Part shown: positions 28,121 through 35,578 of the stretch, in pieces
Position numbering within the stretch: position 1 is the stretch's first letter
How the letters are laid out: each line of letters begins with the position of its first letter
DNA from: IGN2 sp964639955
GTDB lineage: Bacteria; Bacteroidota; Ignavibacteria; Ignavibacteriales; Ignavibacteriaceae
Assembly (NCBI GenBank): GCA_964639955.1
Contig: CAZXGJ010000008.1
Location: 11,291-75,290, forward strand
Reading direction: 5' to 3'
Length of the DNA: 64,000 nt
The notes under the pieces: model-generated
Told to the model about the DNA's origin: nothing
The model's input: only the letters and a program-made list of their open reading frames with translations
Databases searched by the model: none
Translations under genes and position numbers: made by a program

Positions 28121-28613
28121 ACTTCTGATTTGCAGCAACGTCTGAAACAAAACCTTTTTTTCATTTTTAATTTTGTATCATACCTTGAAGCACTAACGCT
28201 TGCATTGTTAAAAAATCAATTTGACTTTAAACTGCTGGTAAACGCTTTTTTTTTTACGATACCGATAGAAAATGAGATTCGGTTTAAAACAATTGTTAAT
28301 TCTTTGTCCTTACTAAGGAATCGAATATACAGTTTTGTAAATTATTCATGTGAAATTTTAACTAACTGAACAAATTATGATTTACAGATGAGTAGTTAGA
28401 ATTGTTATCATTGCTGTATTTGGCTTATTAAAATTTGTTACCGGTGGCATAATTATTGAACAATTTTGCTAATTTGCAGGTAAGAAAGTTTGCCGTTTAG
28501 GGCAAAGAAGTTTGTTAAAGAAAAATAATTTTGTTGAAATTAGAATATCAAAATCGTTATAATTCGAAAGTCTATTGCAGTGCTAAGAAATCTGCCAAAG
28601 GGAAAGTAAACAA
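28121..28613. other. Long intergenic leader, no gene seen
   Basis: 493 AT-rich bases before the hybrid kinase. Visible elements are TGGCAT-N5-TTGAA at 28445-28460 and a small inverted repeat TTTGCC-GTTTAG-GGCAAA near 28489-28506. A TAATTTTG box lies at 28526-28533 without a well-spaced -33 partner. A 79-codon frame at 28130-28369 starts with TTG, has no family features and is not called. Confidence 0.5.
28445..28460 (+). promoter_or_regulatory. Candidate -24/-12-like element (TGGCAT-N5-TTGAA)
   Basis: TGGCAT at 28445-28450 and TTGAA at 28456-28460, with ten bases between GG and GA. It is the same arrangement as at 22643-22658. It would start a transcript near 28470 with a leader of about 140 bases to the kinase ATG. 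Confidence 0.25.
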
Positions 28614-30731
28614 ATGTACGAAATACTCTTAAAATCCAATCCGCTGCCAATTTTTGTTTATGATGAAGAAAACCTGAGATTCATTGAAGTAAATGAAGCG
28701 GCACTTTCCTTATATGGTTACAACCGCGAAGAATTTTTACAAATGGATCTTACAGACCTTTACAGTCCGGAAGATATTCAAACACTCTTGGAAACATCTG
28801 AAGAAACCCTGAAGGAGGGGCAGTTTTCAAAACCATTCAGGCACAGAAGAAAGAACGGAAGTTTTATTTATGTAAGTATCAGTAAAATCAAGTTCAAATA
28901 CAACGATATCAAAAGCGTTTTCAATACAATAAAAGATGTTACGGATTTCCTCGAGATCGAAAAAAAGAATCAGCTTTATAAAGCATCTTTTATAAATTCA
29001 AGCGATATAATTTTTGTTACAGATCCAACAGGATTGATAACTTACTGCAATGATGCTGCTTCGGTTGAACTTGGAATACCCGTAAACGAGTTAATAAACA
29101 CATATCTGTCATCACTTTGCGAAGGCGAAGACCGTGAATTATTGAACAATGCAGTATTTCAGTCTCACCTAAAAGAACAGGCCGTTCTTAGTTTACAGTT
29201 AAAGACCCGTGCGGGCAGAAATATCGACGCAGATTTAGCAGCTACACCTATACTTGATATAAATTCGGTAGTAGAATCCTTTTCAATTGTCGCAAAAGTA
29301 AAACCCAACCGTACAGAATCTTTTGACAAACCCAAAGAAATTATCAGGGAAGTAATTAAAGAAGTGTTTATCGAAAAACCTCCGGCATCGGAACAAAAAG
29401 CCGGGCAGATAGACAGTTCATTTCTGGCGAGCGTTTTTCATGAGATTCTTACACCTATGAATGTAATTTTAGGTTTTGCACAGGAACTAACAGAAAGTAA
29501 TGAAAGATTAACTCCTGAACAGAAAGAAGCTGTTGACATCATTAACCAGAACAGAAACTCATTATTGAGCATTATGAATTCAATTGTTGAGTATTCGGAG
29601 ATAAACCAGAAGAAATCTGAACTTGATGTTGAAGAAATTGCTGTTACTGATCTTATTGAGCCTCTGGATAAAGGGATAAAAGACTTAACGGGCCTTAGCG
29701 ATGTAGAGTTTGCTTACGGTAAAATTTCCTCTTCTCTGAAATTCGAAACGGATAAAAAAATATTTGAGAGCGTTATCAATAATATTATCAGGATGGTAAG
29801 TAAAATTACCGATCAGAAGAAATTATATTTTTCAGCGTATCCCTCGGAGGAAGGGACATTTAACATCAGCATATCCGATAATTTTGCAAGAACTTCATCC
29901 GTTCTTCTGGATTTACTTTCAAAGCTATTTATTGAACAAAAGGAGCCAAAAGAAGTTGGAGTATCAAGACTTAATTTTCAGATGATAAATTCATTATTGA
30001 GAATTCTTGGCGGAAAATTTGTAGTAATAAACGATCAGCACGGGCAAAAAGATTGCGCTTTTAATTTCCCTATAAAATATAAAGCCCAACCTGAAGTGCA
30101 AATCATTGAAGAAAACGTTCGCATCCCCGAATTGGAAGTAAATGAAATAGCTTTGAACCAACCCGAACAAATTCCTGAAAAAGAGGATATTGAAATAGAG
30201 GAAGAAACGATAGATTCGAACGCAGAACCTGCGTCTGCAGAAGCTCCGGGTGAAACAATCAGCGAAGAAGAAATACTTTCTGAATTACAGCCCGAAGAAA
30301 ACATTCCCGGTGAGGAAATAACTATCGAAGAAACAATTACACTTCCGAAGGGGGATATTTTTTCAAACTTAAGTTGTCTTTACATCGAAGACCAGATTGA
30401 TTCACAGATTCTCTTCAAAGTGCAAATGAAAGGTTTAAGGGAGATTCAGTTTGCAGCTAGCTTTGAAGAAGCAGTACCGCTGCTTGAGACACATAAATTC
30501 GATTTTATTGTTATGGATATTAACCTGCAGGGTGAATACAATGGTCTTGATGCGCTTAAGGTTATTCATCAGATGCCCGGGTTTGAAAATATTCCCATTA
30601 TTGCCGTTACAGCTTATGTTTTACCGGGAGACAGGGAAAAATTCATTGCTACCGGTTTTAACGATTTTATCTCTAAACCCATTTTTAAGGAAAAGATGTT
30701 CGATTCCCTTAAAAAGATTTTTACCAACTGA
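28614..30731 (+). CDS. PAS-PAS hybrid histidine kinase with C-terminal receiver; degenerate ATP site
   Basis: A 705-residue soluble protein. PAS domains lie at about 1-115 (NPLPIFVYDEENLRFIEVNE) and 120-235. A HisKA-like helix pair has SVFHEILTPMNVILGF (about 272-287) with the His kept. The ATPase domain (about 375-490) is degenerate: the N-box reads INNIIRMVSKI, G1 DxGxG reads DNFARTS and G2 reads GVSRLNF, so ATP binding is doubtful. A very acidic linker (about 505-580) leads to a receiver (about 590-705) with Asp in VMDINLQ, TAY and SKP intact. It may be a pseudokinase scaffold or phosphatase for the receiver at 17788. It closes the polysaccharide locus. Confidence 0.8.
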   Translation: MYEILLKSNPLPIFVYDEENLRFIEVNEAALSLYGYNREEFLQMDLTDLYSPEDIQTLLETSEETLKEGQFSKPFRHRRKNGSFIYVSISKIKFKYNDIKSVFNTIKDVTDFLEIEKKNQLYKASFINSSDIIFVTDPTGLITYCNDAASVELGIPVNELINTYLSSLCEGEDRELLNNAVFQSHLKEQAVLSLQLKTRAGRNIDADLAATPILDINSVVESFSIVAKVKPNRTESFDKPKEIIREVIKEVFIEKPPASEQKAGQIDSSFLASVFHEILTPMNVILGFAQELTESNERLTPEQKEAVDIINQNRNSLLSIMNSIVEYSEINQKKSELDVEEIAVTDLIEPLDKGIKDLTGLSDVEFAYGKISSSLKFETDKKIFESVINNIIRMVSKITDQKKLYFSAYPSEEGTFNISISDNFARTSSVLLDLLSKLFIEQKEPKEVGVSRLNFQMINSLLRILGGKFVVINDQHGQKDCAFNFPIKYKAQPEVQIIEENVRIPELEVNEIALNQPEQIPEKEDIEIEEETIDSNAEPASAEAPGETISEEEILSELQPEENIPGEEITIEETITLPKGDIFSNLSCLYIEDQIDSQILFKVQMKGLREIQFAASFEEAVPLLETHKFDFIVMDINLQGEYNGLDALKVIHQMPGFENIPIIAVTAYVLPGDREKFIATGFNDFISKPIFKEKMFDSLKKIFTN

Positions 30732-30799
30732 TTTACCCCTAACTTTTAATTTCTTCAAGCGATTCTTTTTACCTGTTGACTTATTCTTTTTATTAAATT

Positions 30800-30827
30800 A
30801 AATTACCATACAAATGTATGGTATTTT
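30800..30827 (+). promoter_or_regulatory. Palindromic operator candidate upstream of lexA
   Basis: TACCATAC-AAAT-GTATGGTA is a perfect 8-bp-arm inverted repeat (30804-30823), extending to 12-bp arms with one mismatch. It overlaps a possible -7 box TATTTTG (30822-30828). Its position before lexA suggests autoregulation by LexA. Confidence 0.5.
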
Positions 30828-30849
30828 GATAAAATGGATTAAGACAAAC

Positions 30850-30927
30850 AGAAAGAGTAAGAAAATGAGAGCTTACATAATCCGAACACTGTCTTACTTT
30901 TACTCTTTCTCATACTCTTACTCTTCT
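30850..30927 (+). repeat. Imperfect inverted repeat of GAGTAAGA words in lexA leader
   Basis: Left arm AGAAAGAGTAAGAAAATG (30850-30867) is nearly complementary to CATACTCTTACTCTTCT (30911-30927). The right side also contains tandem TTACTCTT words. It could fold into a hairpin in the lexA leader or be another degenerate repeat of the kind flanking the four-helix-bundle gene. Confidence 0.45.
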
Positions 30928-30939
30928 TAGAGGATTATT

Positions 30940-31566
30940 ATGAAAAAGGAATTAACCAGAATCCAGAAAGCCATTCTTGATTATCTCATAGACCAGATAA
31001 AAGGTAAAGGAATACCTCCAACTCTGGCTGAGGTTGCAAATCATTTTGGCTACAGTAACAGAGCTACAGTTCAGCAGCATCTTGGAGCGATTGAAAAAAA
31101 AGGTTTCATCAAAAAAAATCCGAAACTTTCCCGTGGTATTGAGCTTACACTTGAAGAAAAATTCTTTGTCCCGAAACCCATTCTCGGAGAAGTTGCAGCC
31201 GGTAATCCTCTCACGATTTATCCGGATGCAATTGATACAATCGAACTTCCTACAATAGCCAGAATGCCTAAAGATTCTTTTTTGCTTCGTGTAAAAGGAG
31301 ACAGTTTAAAAGATGCATATATTTTTAATGGCGATATTGTAATCATAAATCCGAATCTTGAACCAAAGAACGGACAGATTGTTGCTGCTGTTCTTGACGA
31401 TGCTGCAGTAGTAAAAAGATTTTATAAAAAGAAAAATGAAATAGAACTTGTTTCGGAAAATCCGGATTATAAGCCAATTATAATTGATAAAAAATATTCT
31501 TCATTTAAACTGGTGGGAATTGTGGTGGGTGTTTACAGGAGTATGGAGAAGAAGAAAGCAGGGTAG
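30940..31566 (+). CDS. lexA: LexA SOS repressor
   Basis: A 208-residue repressor/autoprotease. The N-terminal winged helix-turn-helix (about 1-65; IPPTLAEVANHFGYSNRATVQQ) binds operators. The cleavage site Ala-Gly lies in GEVAAGNPL (about residue 88), the catalytic Ser in VKGDSLKDAYI (about 125) and the Lys in AAVVKRF (about 163). It should repress DNA-damage genes until RecA triggers self-cleavage. The usual Met after the catalytic Ser is Leu here. A palindrome sits 117-136 bases upstream. dinB, a usual SOS gene, is 2.6 kb downstream on the same strand. Confidence 0.93.
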   Translation: MKKELTRIQKAILDYLIDQIKGKGIPPTLAEVANHFGYSNRATVQQHLGAIEKKGFIKKNPKLSRGIELTLEEKFFVPKPILGEVAAGNPLTIYPDAIDTIELPTIARMPKDSFLLRVKGDSLKDAYIFNGDIVIINPNLEPKNGQIVAAVLDDAAVVKRFYKKKNEIELVSENPDYKPIIIDKKYSSFKLVGIVVGVYRSMEKKKAG

Positions 31567-31643
31567 AAATTTCTGGTGATTGAAAATTGCAATTAGCAGA
31601 TTAACTTTAATTTATAATTCAAGAAAAAGTTAAAAGGTTAAAA

Positions 31644-32501
31644 ATGAAATTATTGTTTATTCTAACTGCGATTATGATAGCGGTTAATTTTAATTTATCA
31701 GAAACCTTTGCTCAATGTTCCGATGCCGGAATTTGCCAGCTTGGAACACATTCGATGGAAGATGAAGTGCTATTTGTTATATCCGGATTCTATAAATATG
31801 GTTATAGTGGCAAAGAGGATGATGTTCGGTTTAGTTCACTTCAGTTAAATGTAAGCTATAATGCTTTTAGTAATAGTTCGATCCAGCTTTTATTGCCTTA
31901 TAATTTTCAATCTGGTCCTGCCGGAAGTATAAACGGAATAGGAGATTTAATATTGAGCTTGAATCAGAATTTATTGACTGATGGAAATTCTTCTTTAGAT
32001 GGTTCAATAGGAATTAAGCTGGCAACAGGTGACGATAATAAAGACAACCTTCCGCAGGTTTATCAAAGCGGACTTGGCACAAACGATGTTTTATTTGCAA
32101 TCAATTATACTTTTAACAAAATAAGTTTCGGTGCTGGTTATCAGCTTTCTGGTGGAAGAAATAACAACATCACCCGACTGGAAAAAGGTGATGATCTGTT
32201 ATTAAGAGCTTCCTATGATTTATCGTTTGAACAGTTTAGCATCACTCCGCAGCTTTTATATATTCAACCTTTGACAAAGTCGAGTATTCTGGATACAACG
32301 TCTGCTCAGGAATCGTTTATTGAAATTGATAAAAGCGATCAGCCTCAACTGAATTTCTTAACAGCTCTTAGATATAAAATTGATGATTACTTTACCCTGG
32401 TGGGAGATTTTGCAATACCGTTTCTATCCCAGGAAACAAATGTTGATGGATTAAAACGTGTTTTCAGTACTTCGGTTGGAGTGGTATTTTCGATTTATTA
32501 A
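31644..32501 (+). CDS. Outer-membrane beta-barrel protein with CxxxxxC N-terminus, function unknown
   Basis: A 285-residue exported protein. The signal peptide ends at about residue 24 (ETFAQ); the mature N-terminus starts CSDAGICQLG, a paired-cysteine motif. The rest is a chain of amphipathic strands (FSSLQLNVSYNAF, SIQLLLPYNFQ, GIGDLILSLNQNLL, FTLVGDFAIPF) ending VGVVFSIY, like MetA/phenol-pathway-type transporters of about 12 strands. The transported compound is not known. An AAAAGG box precedes the ATG. It is 77 bases downstream of lexA but has no obvious SOS role. Confidence 0.7.
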   Translation: MKLLFILTAIMIAVNFNLSETFAQCSDAGICQLGTHSMEDEVLFVISGFYKYGYSGKEDDVRFSSLQLNVSYNAFSNSSIQLLLPYNFQSGPAGSINGIGDLILSLNQNLLTDGNSSLDGSIGIKLATGDDNKDNLPQVYQSGLGTNDVLFAINYTFNKISFGAGYQLSGGRNNNITRLEKGDDLLLRASYDLSFEQFSITPQLLYIQPLTKSSILDTTSAQESFIEIDKSDQPQLNFLTALRYKIDDYFTLVGDFAIPFLSQETNVDGLKRVFSTSVGVVFSIY

Positions 32502-32526
32502 TTGAAGAGTTAATAAATGCATATAA

Positions 32527-32542
32527 TTAACACTAGTGTTAA
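32527..32542 (+). promoter_or_regulatory. Perfect 16-bp palindrome upstream of DUF72-dinB
   Basis: TTAACACTAGTGTTAA is self-complementary over 16 bases and lies 41 bases before the DUF72 ATG. It differs from the lexA palindrome, so if it is an operator it may bind another regulator. Confidence 0.45.
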
Positions 32543-32582
32543 CTTAGTGCATTTAGTTGTAAAATACAATTTATAGTCGTTT

Positions 32583-33467
32583 ATGCCAAAATATTACATC
32601 GGAACAGCAGGATGGTCTTATAAAGACTGGGTGCCTTCATTTTATCCAAAACAGCAGTCAGGAAAATTTGATTGGCTGCAGTTCTACTCACATTACTTTA
32701 ATTGTGTTGAGGTGAATTCAACTTACTATACTTACATTAGTCCAAAAATTGTTGAAGGATGGATTAAGAAAGTAACTGACAGTGATGATTTTATTTTTCA
32801 TATCAAACTTCATCAGGATTTTACACACAAAAGAAAATTTGATGAGCAAAGTGTAAAAACAGTCAGATACAATCTGGATATTCTTTCAAATGCAGAAAGA
32901 CTTGGTGGATTGCTGATTCAGTTTCCATATTCATTTCCTTATAATAACTCAGCTACACAATACATCCAGGAGCTGAAAGATATCTTTCCAAACTACAAAT
33001 GTTTTGTGGAAGTAAGACATTCATCCTGGCAAAATGAAAAGGCACTAGAATTTTTTAAGCAATCCGATCTTACTTTCTGCACGATTGATCAACCGCAAAT
33101 CGGACAAGCAATACCGTTTGAGCCAATAATAACAAATGACAGAGCATATATTCGCTTTCACGGAAGAAATGTTGATGCCTGGAAGAAATCTATTAATAGT
33201 TTTGGTAAAGAACAATCTTATGAAGAAAGAAGCGAGCGTTACAAGTATCTTTATTCCCCCGGTGAGTTGGTTGAAATTGAGCAGAAGGTAAAATCAATTC
33301 AATCAAAAGTGAAAGAAGTGCATGTTATTATGAACAACCATCCGCAGGGCGATGCAGTTGCAAATGCATTTGAGCTTATCCACTTACTGGAAGAAAAAGA
33401 TAAAGTTGAAATGCCTGCAACGATTGTTAAAGCGTATCCGAGGCTGGAGGAACTGTTAATCAACTGA
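32583..33467 (+). CDS. DUF72 domain protein (YecE family)
   Basis: A 294-residue TIM-barrel protein of the DUF72/YecE family. It starts YYIGTAGWSYKDWVPSFYP and carries the family runs FNCVEVNSTYY (about residue 40), FHIKLHQDFTH (about 74), GLLIQFPYSFPY, CFVEVRHSSW (about 146), YIRFHGRN (about 196) and VIMNNHPQGDAVANA near the C-terminus. The biochemical function is unknown; the fold and conserved Glu/His residues suggest a hydrolase-like site. It often sits beside DNA-repair genes, and here it precedes dinB with a 75-base gap. Confidence 0.9.
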   Translation: MPKYYIGTAGWSYKDWVPSFYPKQQSGKFDWLQFYSHYFNCVEVNSTYYTYISPKIVEGWIKKVTDSDDFIFHIKLHQDFTHKRKFDEQSVKTVRYNLDILSNAERLGGLLIQFPYSFPYNNSATQYIQELKDIFPNYKCFVEVRHSSWQNEKALEFFKQSDLTFCTIDQPQIGQAIPFEPIITNDRAYIRFHGRNVDAWKKSINSFGKEQSYEERSERYKYLYSPGELVEIEQKVKSIQSKVKEVHVIMNNHPQGDAVANAFELIHLLEEKDKVEMPATIVKAYPRLEELLIN

Positions 33468-33542
33468 GAAGAAATTGTTTAATTATTGAATTATTGAAAA
33501 ACAATGAATGACTACAAATGACCAATTACTAATGACTAAAAT

Positions 33543-34688
33543 ATGCGAACAATATTCCATTTAGATCTCGATGCATTCTTTGTTTCAGTTGAAAGGATAC
33601 TCGATCCTTCACTGAAAGGGAAGCCCGTAATAGTCGGCGGTGATCCGAAATACGGGAGGGGAGTTGTTGCTGCCTGTTCGTACGAAGCACGAGTTTACGG
33701 ACTGCATTCAGCTATGCCGATAAGAACTGCATACAAACTTTGTCCGCACGGAATTTACATCCATGGGAGTCACGGAGAATATTCGCGTTTCTCAAAAGCT
33801 GTAAAGAATATACTTCAGCAGTACGCTCCAATTGTTCAGCAGGCATCTATTGATGAATTCTATATGGATTTTACAGGATGCAGAAATATGTACGGTTCAC
33901 TCTTTGCATTTGCATCTTTTCTTCAGAAAGAAATTTGGGAAAAGCTTTCACTTCCTTGCTCGATAGGAATCGGCAGCAACAAAACAATTGCAAAGATTGG
34001 CTCCGATTGTATGAAGCCGAACGGAATCACGTACATTCTTCCTGGAATGGAAAAAGAATTTCTTGCACCAATGCCTGTCGAAGCAATTCCCGGAGTTGGA
34101 AAAGTTACTCTTCAGGATTTTCACTCAAAAGGAATTTACAGGATAGGCGATATAACAAAACTCCCGCAGGATTATTTTGCTGCAGCTTACGGCAAATACG
34201 GAATTGATCTTTACAGAAAAGCTTGTGGCGAAGGCAACGAGTATCTGATTGTTGATAACTATGAACAAAAAAGCATTTCCCACGAAAGAACTTTTACAGA
34301 TGTTACAAGCAAGCAGTTTCTTAAAGAAAAATTATTCAAGCTTACAGGAAAAGTCTGCCAGGAACTGAGAAATATGGACTGGCTGGCTTCAACAGTAAAT
34401 ATAAAATTGCGTTATTCTGATTTTCAAACATTAACACGCTCAAGAAAAATAAAGCCAACCGATGATGACAGAACAGTATTTGAAACTGCCTGGGATATGC
34501 TGATGAAAGCACATACAAGAAGAGTAGCAGTAAGATTAATAGGTGTTGGTGTTAGTAAGTTCTCAAAATTCTCTGAGCAGCAGGAACTGTTTGAATGGGA
34601 AGAAGTGAAAAGAAAAAGGATGCTTCGCGCAGTTACAAAAGTTAGGGATAAATACGGATATGAGATGATAAATATAGGTTTTCAATAA
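33543..34688 (+). CDS. dinB: DNA polymerase IV (Y-family translesion polymerase)
   Basis: A 381-residue error-prone polymerase. Catalytic carboxylates sit in HLDLDAFFVSVE (residues 6-17) and SIDEFYMDF (about 103-111). The steric-gate region GRGVVAACSYEARVYG is present, helix-hairpin-helix EAIPGVGKVT is at about 180, and a little-finger domain follows. QQELFEW near the C-terminus fits a beta-clamp-binding motif. The sequence is complete with no frame damage. The short spacer before it contains degenerate AATGAC words. Expected to be induced under DNA damage, though no clear LexA-like site was seen immediately upstream. Confidence 0.93.
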   Translation: MRTIFHLDLDAFFVSVERILDPSLKGKPVIVGGDPKYGRGVVAACSYEARVYGLHSAMPIRTAYKLCPHGIYIHGSHGEYSRFSKAVKNILQQYAPIVQQASIDEFYMDFTGCRNMYGSLFAFASFLQKEIWEKLSLPCSIGIGSNKTIAKIGSDCMKPNGITYILPGMEKEFLAPMPVEAIPGVGKVTLQDFHSKGIYRIGDITKLPQDYFAAAYGKYGIDLYRKACGEGNEYLIVDNYEQKSISHERTFTDVTSKQFLKEKLFKLTGKVCQELRNMDWLASTVNIKLRYSDFQTLTRSRKIKPTDDDRTVFETAWDMLMKAHTRRVAVRLIGVGVSKFSKFSEQQELFEWEEVKRKRMLRAVTKVRDKYGYEMINIGFQ

Positions 34689-34710
34689 AAATAAATTGTC
34701 AATATATTTA
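34679..34710 (+). promoter_or_regulatory. Promoter candidate before toxin-antitoxin pair
   Basis: TTTT (34679-34682) and TATATTTA (34703-34710) are separated by 20 bases. Each differs by one base from the TTTG / TAnnTTTG consensus. The transcript would start about 15 bases before the antitoxin ATG. Confidence 0.35.
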
Positions 34711-34731
34711 GGTAAAGAAAAAGGTGATATA

Positions 34732-34923
34732 ATGGATACGAACAAAATAAAAACTATTGAAATACAAAAACCTTCTGTAATAATATCCAAAGAAGAATAT
34801 GAGGGATTACAGGAAACGCTGGAAATATTATCAGATAATGAGCTTGTTAAGGAGATATTTGAAGCTTTATCTGAGAACAAAGAAGCACGGGTAAATCATG
34901 AAGATTTATTCGGAGATAGATAG
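34732..34923 (+). CDS. RelB/Phd-like antitoxin
   Basis: A 63-residue acidic protein. ATG 34732 follows an AAGGTGAT box, so the TTG at 34696 is not used. The sequence has a short N-terminal strand and ISKEEYEGLQETLEILSD, the pattern found in Phd/YefM and related RelB-type antitoxins. An acidic helical C-terminus (LVKEIFEALSENKEARVNHEDLF) would wrap the toxin. Its stop shares one base with the toxin GTG, a typical coupled arrangement. It should neutralise the neighbouring RelE-like RNase and repress the pair. Confidence 0.8.
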   Translation: MDTNKIKTIEIQKPSVIISKEEYEGLQETLEILSDNELVKEIFEALSENKEARVNHEDLFGDR

Positions 34924-35177
34924 TGTGGAAGATTCAGTACACACAAAAGGCAGTAAAGGCTTTTAAGAAGTTAAACCCGGATATAAAAGAAAAGTTACGA
35001 ATCGCAATTGAGGAATTAAGAATTCAACCTGATGCAGGTAAGCAATTAGCAGGTCCGTTAAAAGGATTGAGATCTTTAAGAGTGGGTAATTACCGAATTA
35101 TTTACAGGAAAGAAGTTCAGGTACTTGTTATTTTAATAATTACTATTGGACATAGAAAAGAAGTATATAAAGCTTAA
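34923..35177 (+). CDS. RelE/ParE superfamily toxin
   Basis: An 84-residue basic protein starting at GTG 34923. The RelE fold pattern is clear: WKIQYTQKAVKAFKKLNPDI, then QPDAGKQLAGPLKGLRSLRVGNYRIIYR (about residues 37-64), where the Arg and Tyr residues are those used by RelE-type mRNA interferases, and a final IGHRKEVY. It would cut mRNA at the ribosome when freed from the upstream antitoxin. It is intact in length. Confidence 0.88.
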   Translation: MWKIQYTQKAVKAFKKLNPDIKEKLRIAIEELRIQPDAGKQLAGPLKGLRSLRVGNYRIIYRKEVQVLVILIITIGHRKEVYKA

Positions 35178-35232
35178 AATTTTCTTTATTCAGCAGAAAT
35201 AAAAACTTAATAATAATTTTGTAATAGAGATT

Positions 35233-35577
35233 TTATCCCGGAGGCCATTGCATATGTCTTCCGCCGAGCAAGTGCATATGGATATGATAAACTTCCTGAC
35301 CTCCATCATTTCCGCAATTAAAGACTAATCGGAAACCATTTTTAGCAATACCAAAATCTTCAGCAAGTTTATTTGCTGCATCGAACAATTCTCCAAGTAA
35401 AGCAGCATGTTCTTTACCTTTTATATCAGTCACTTTAGGTATTTCTGTTTTTGGTATAATGAGAATATGAATAGGAGCCTGAGGTTTTATGTCTTTGAAT
35501 GCTAAAACATTTTCAGATTCGTAAACAATGTCGGCAGGGATTTCTCTATTAATAATTTTAGAAAAGATAGTAGCCAT
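35233..35577 (-). CDS. hinT: HINT-type histidine triad protein
   Basis: A 114-residue HIT protein of the HINT branch, a purine nucleoside phosphoramidase. The N-terminus ATIFSKIINREIPADIVYE and the C-terminal catalytic motif QEVYHIHMHLLGGRHM are typical and complete. It starts one base away from the stop of the NtrC-type regulator and is read in the same direction, so it is likely the last gene of that unit. The second HIT gene at 3663 has zinc cysteines that this one lacks. Confidence 0.92.
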   Translation of the reverse strand: MATIFSKIINREIPADIVYESENVLAFKDIKPQAPIHILIIPKTEIPKVTDIKGKEHAALLGELFDAANKLAEDFGIAKNGFRLVFNCGNDGGQEVYHIHMHLLGGRHMQWPPG

Positions 35578-35578
35578 A

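Noticed and set aside
28130..28369. 79-codon frame after the polysaccharide-locus genes
   Set aside because: TTG start, no ribosome site, no family pattern and Phe/Leu-rich composition as expected of AT-rich noncoding DNA.
28445..28613. Possible c-di-GMP (GEMM) or other riboswitch in the hybrid-kinase leader
   Set aside because: Only a 6-bp inverted repeat is visible; the conserved GEMM core and tetraloop receptor could not be found.
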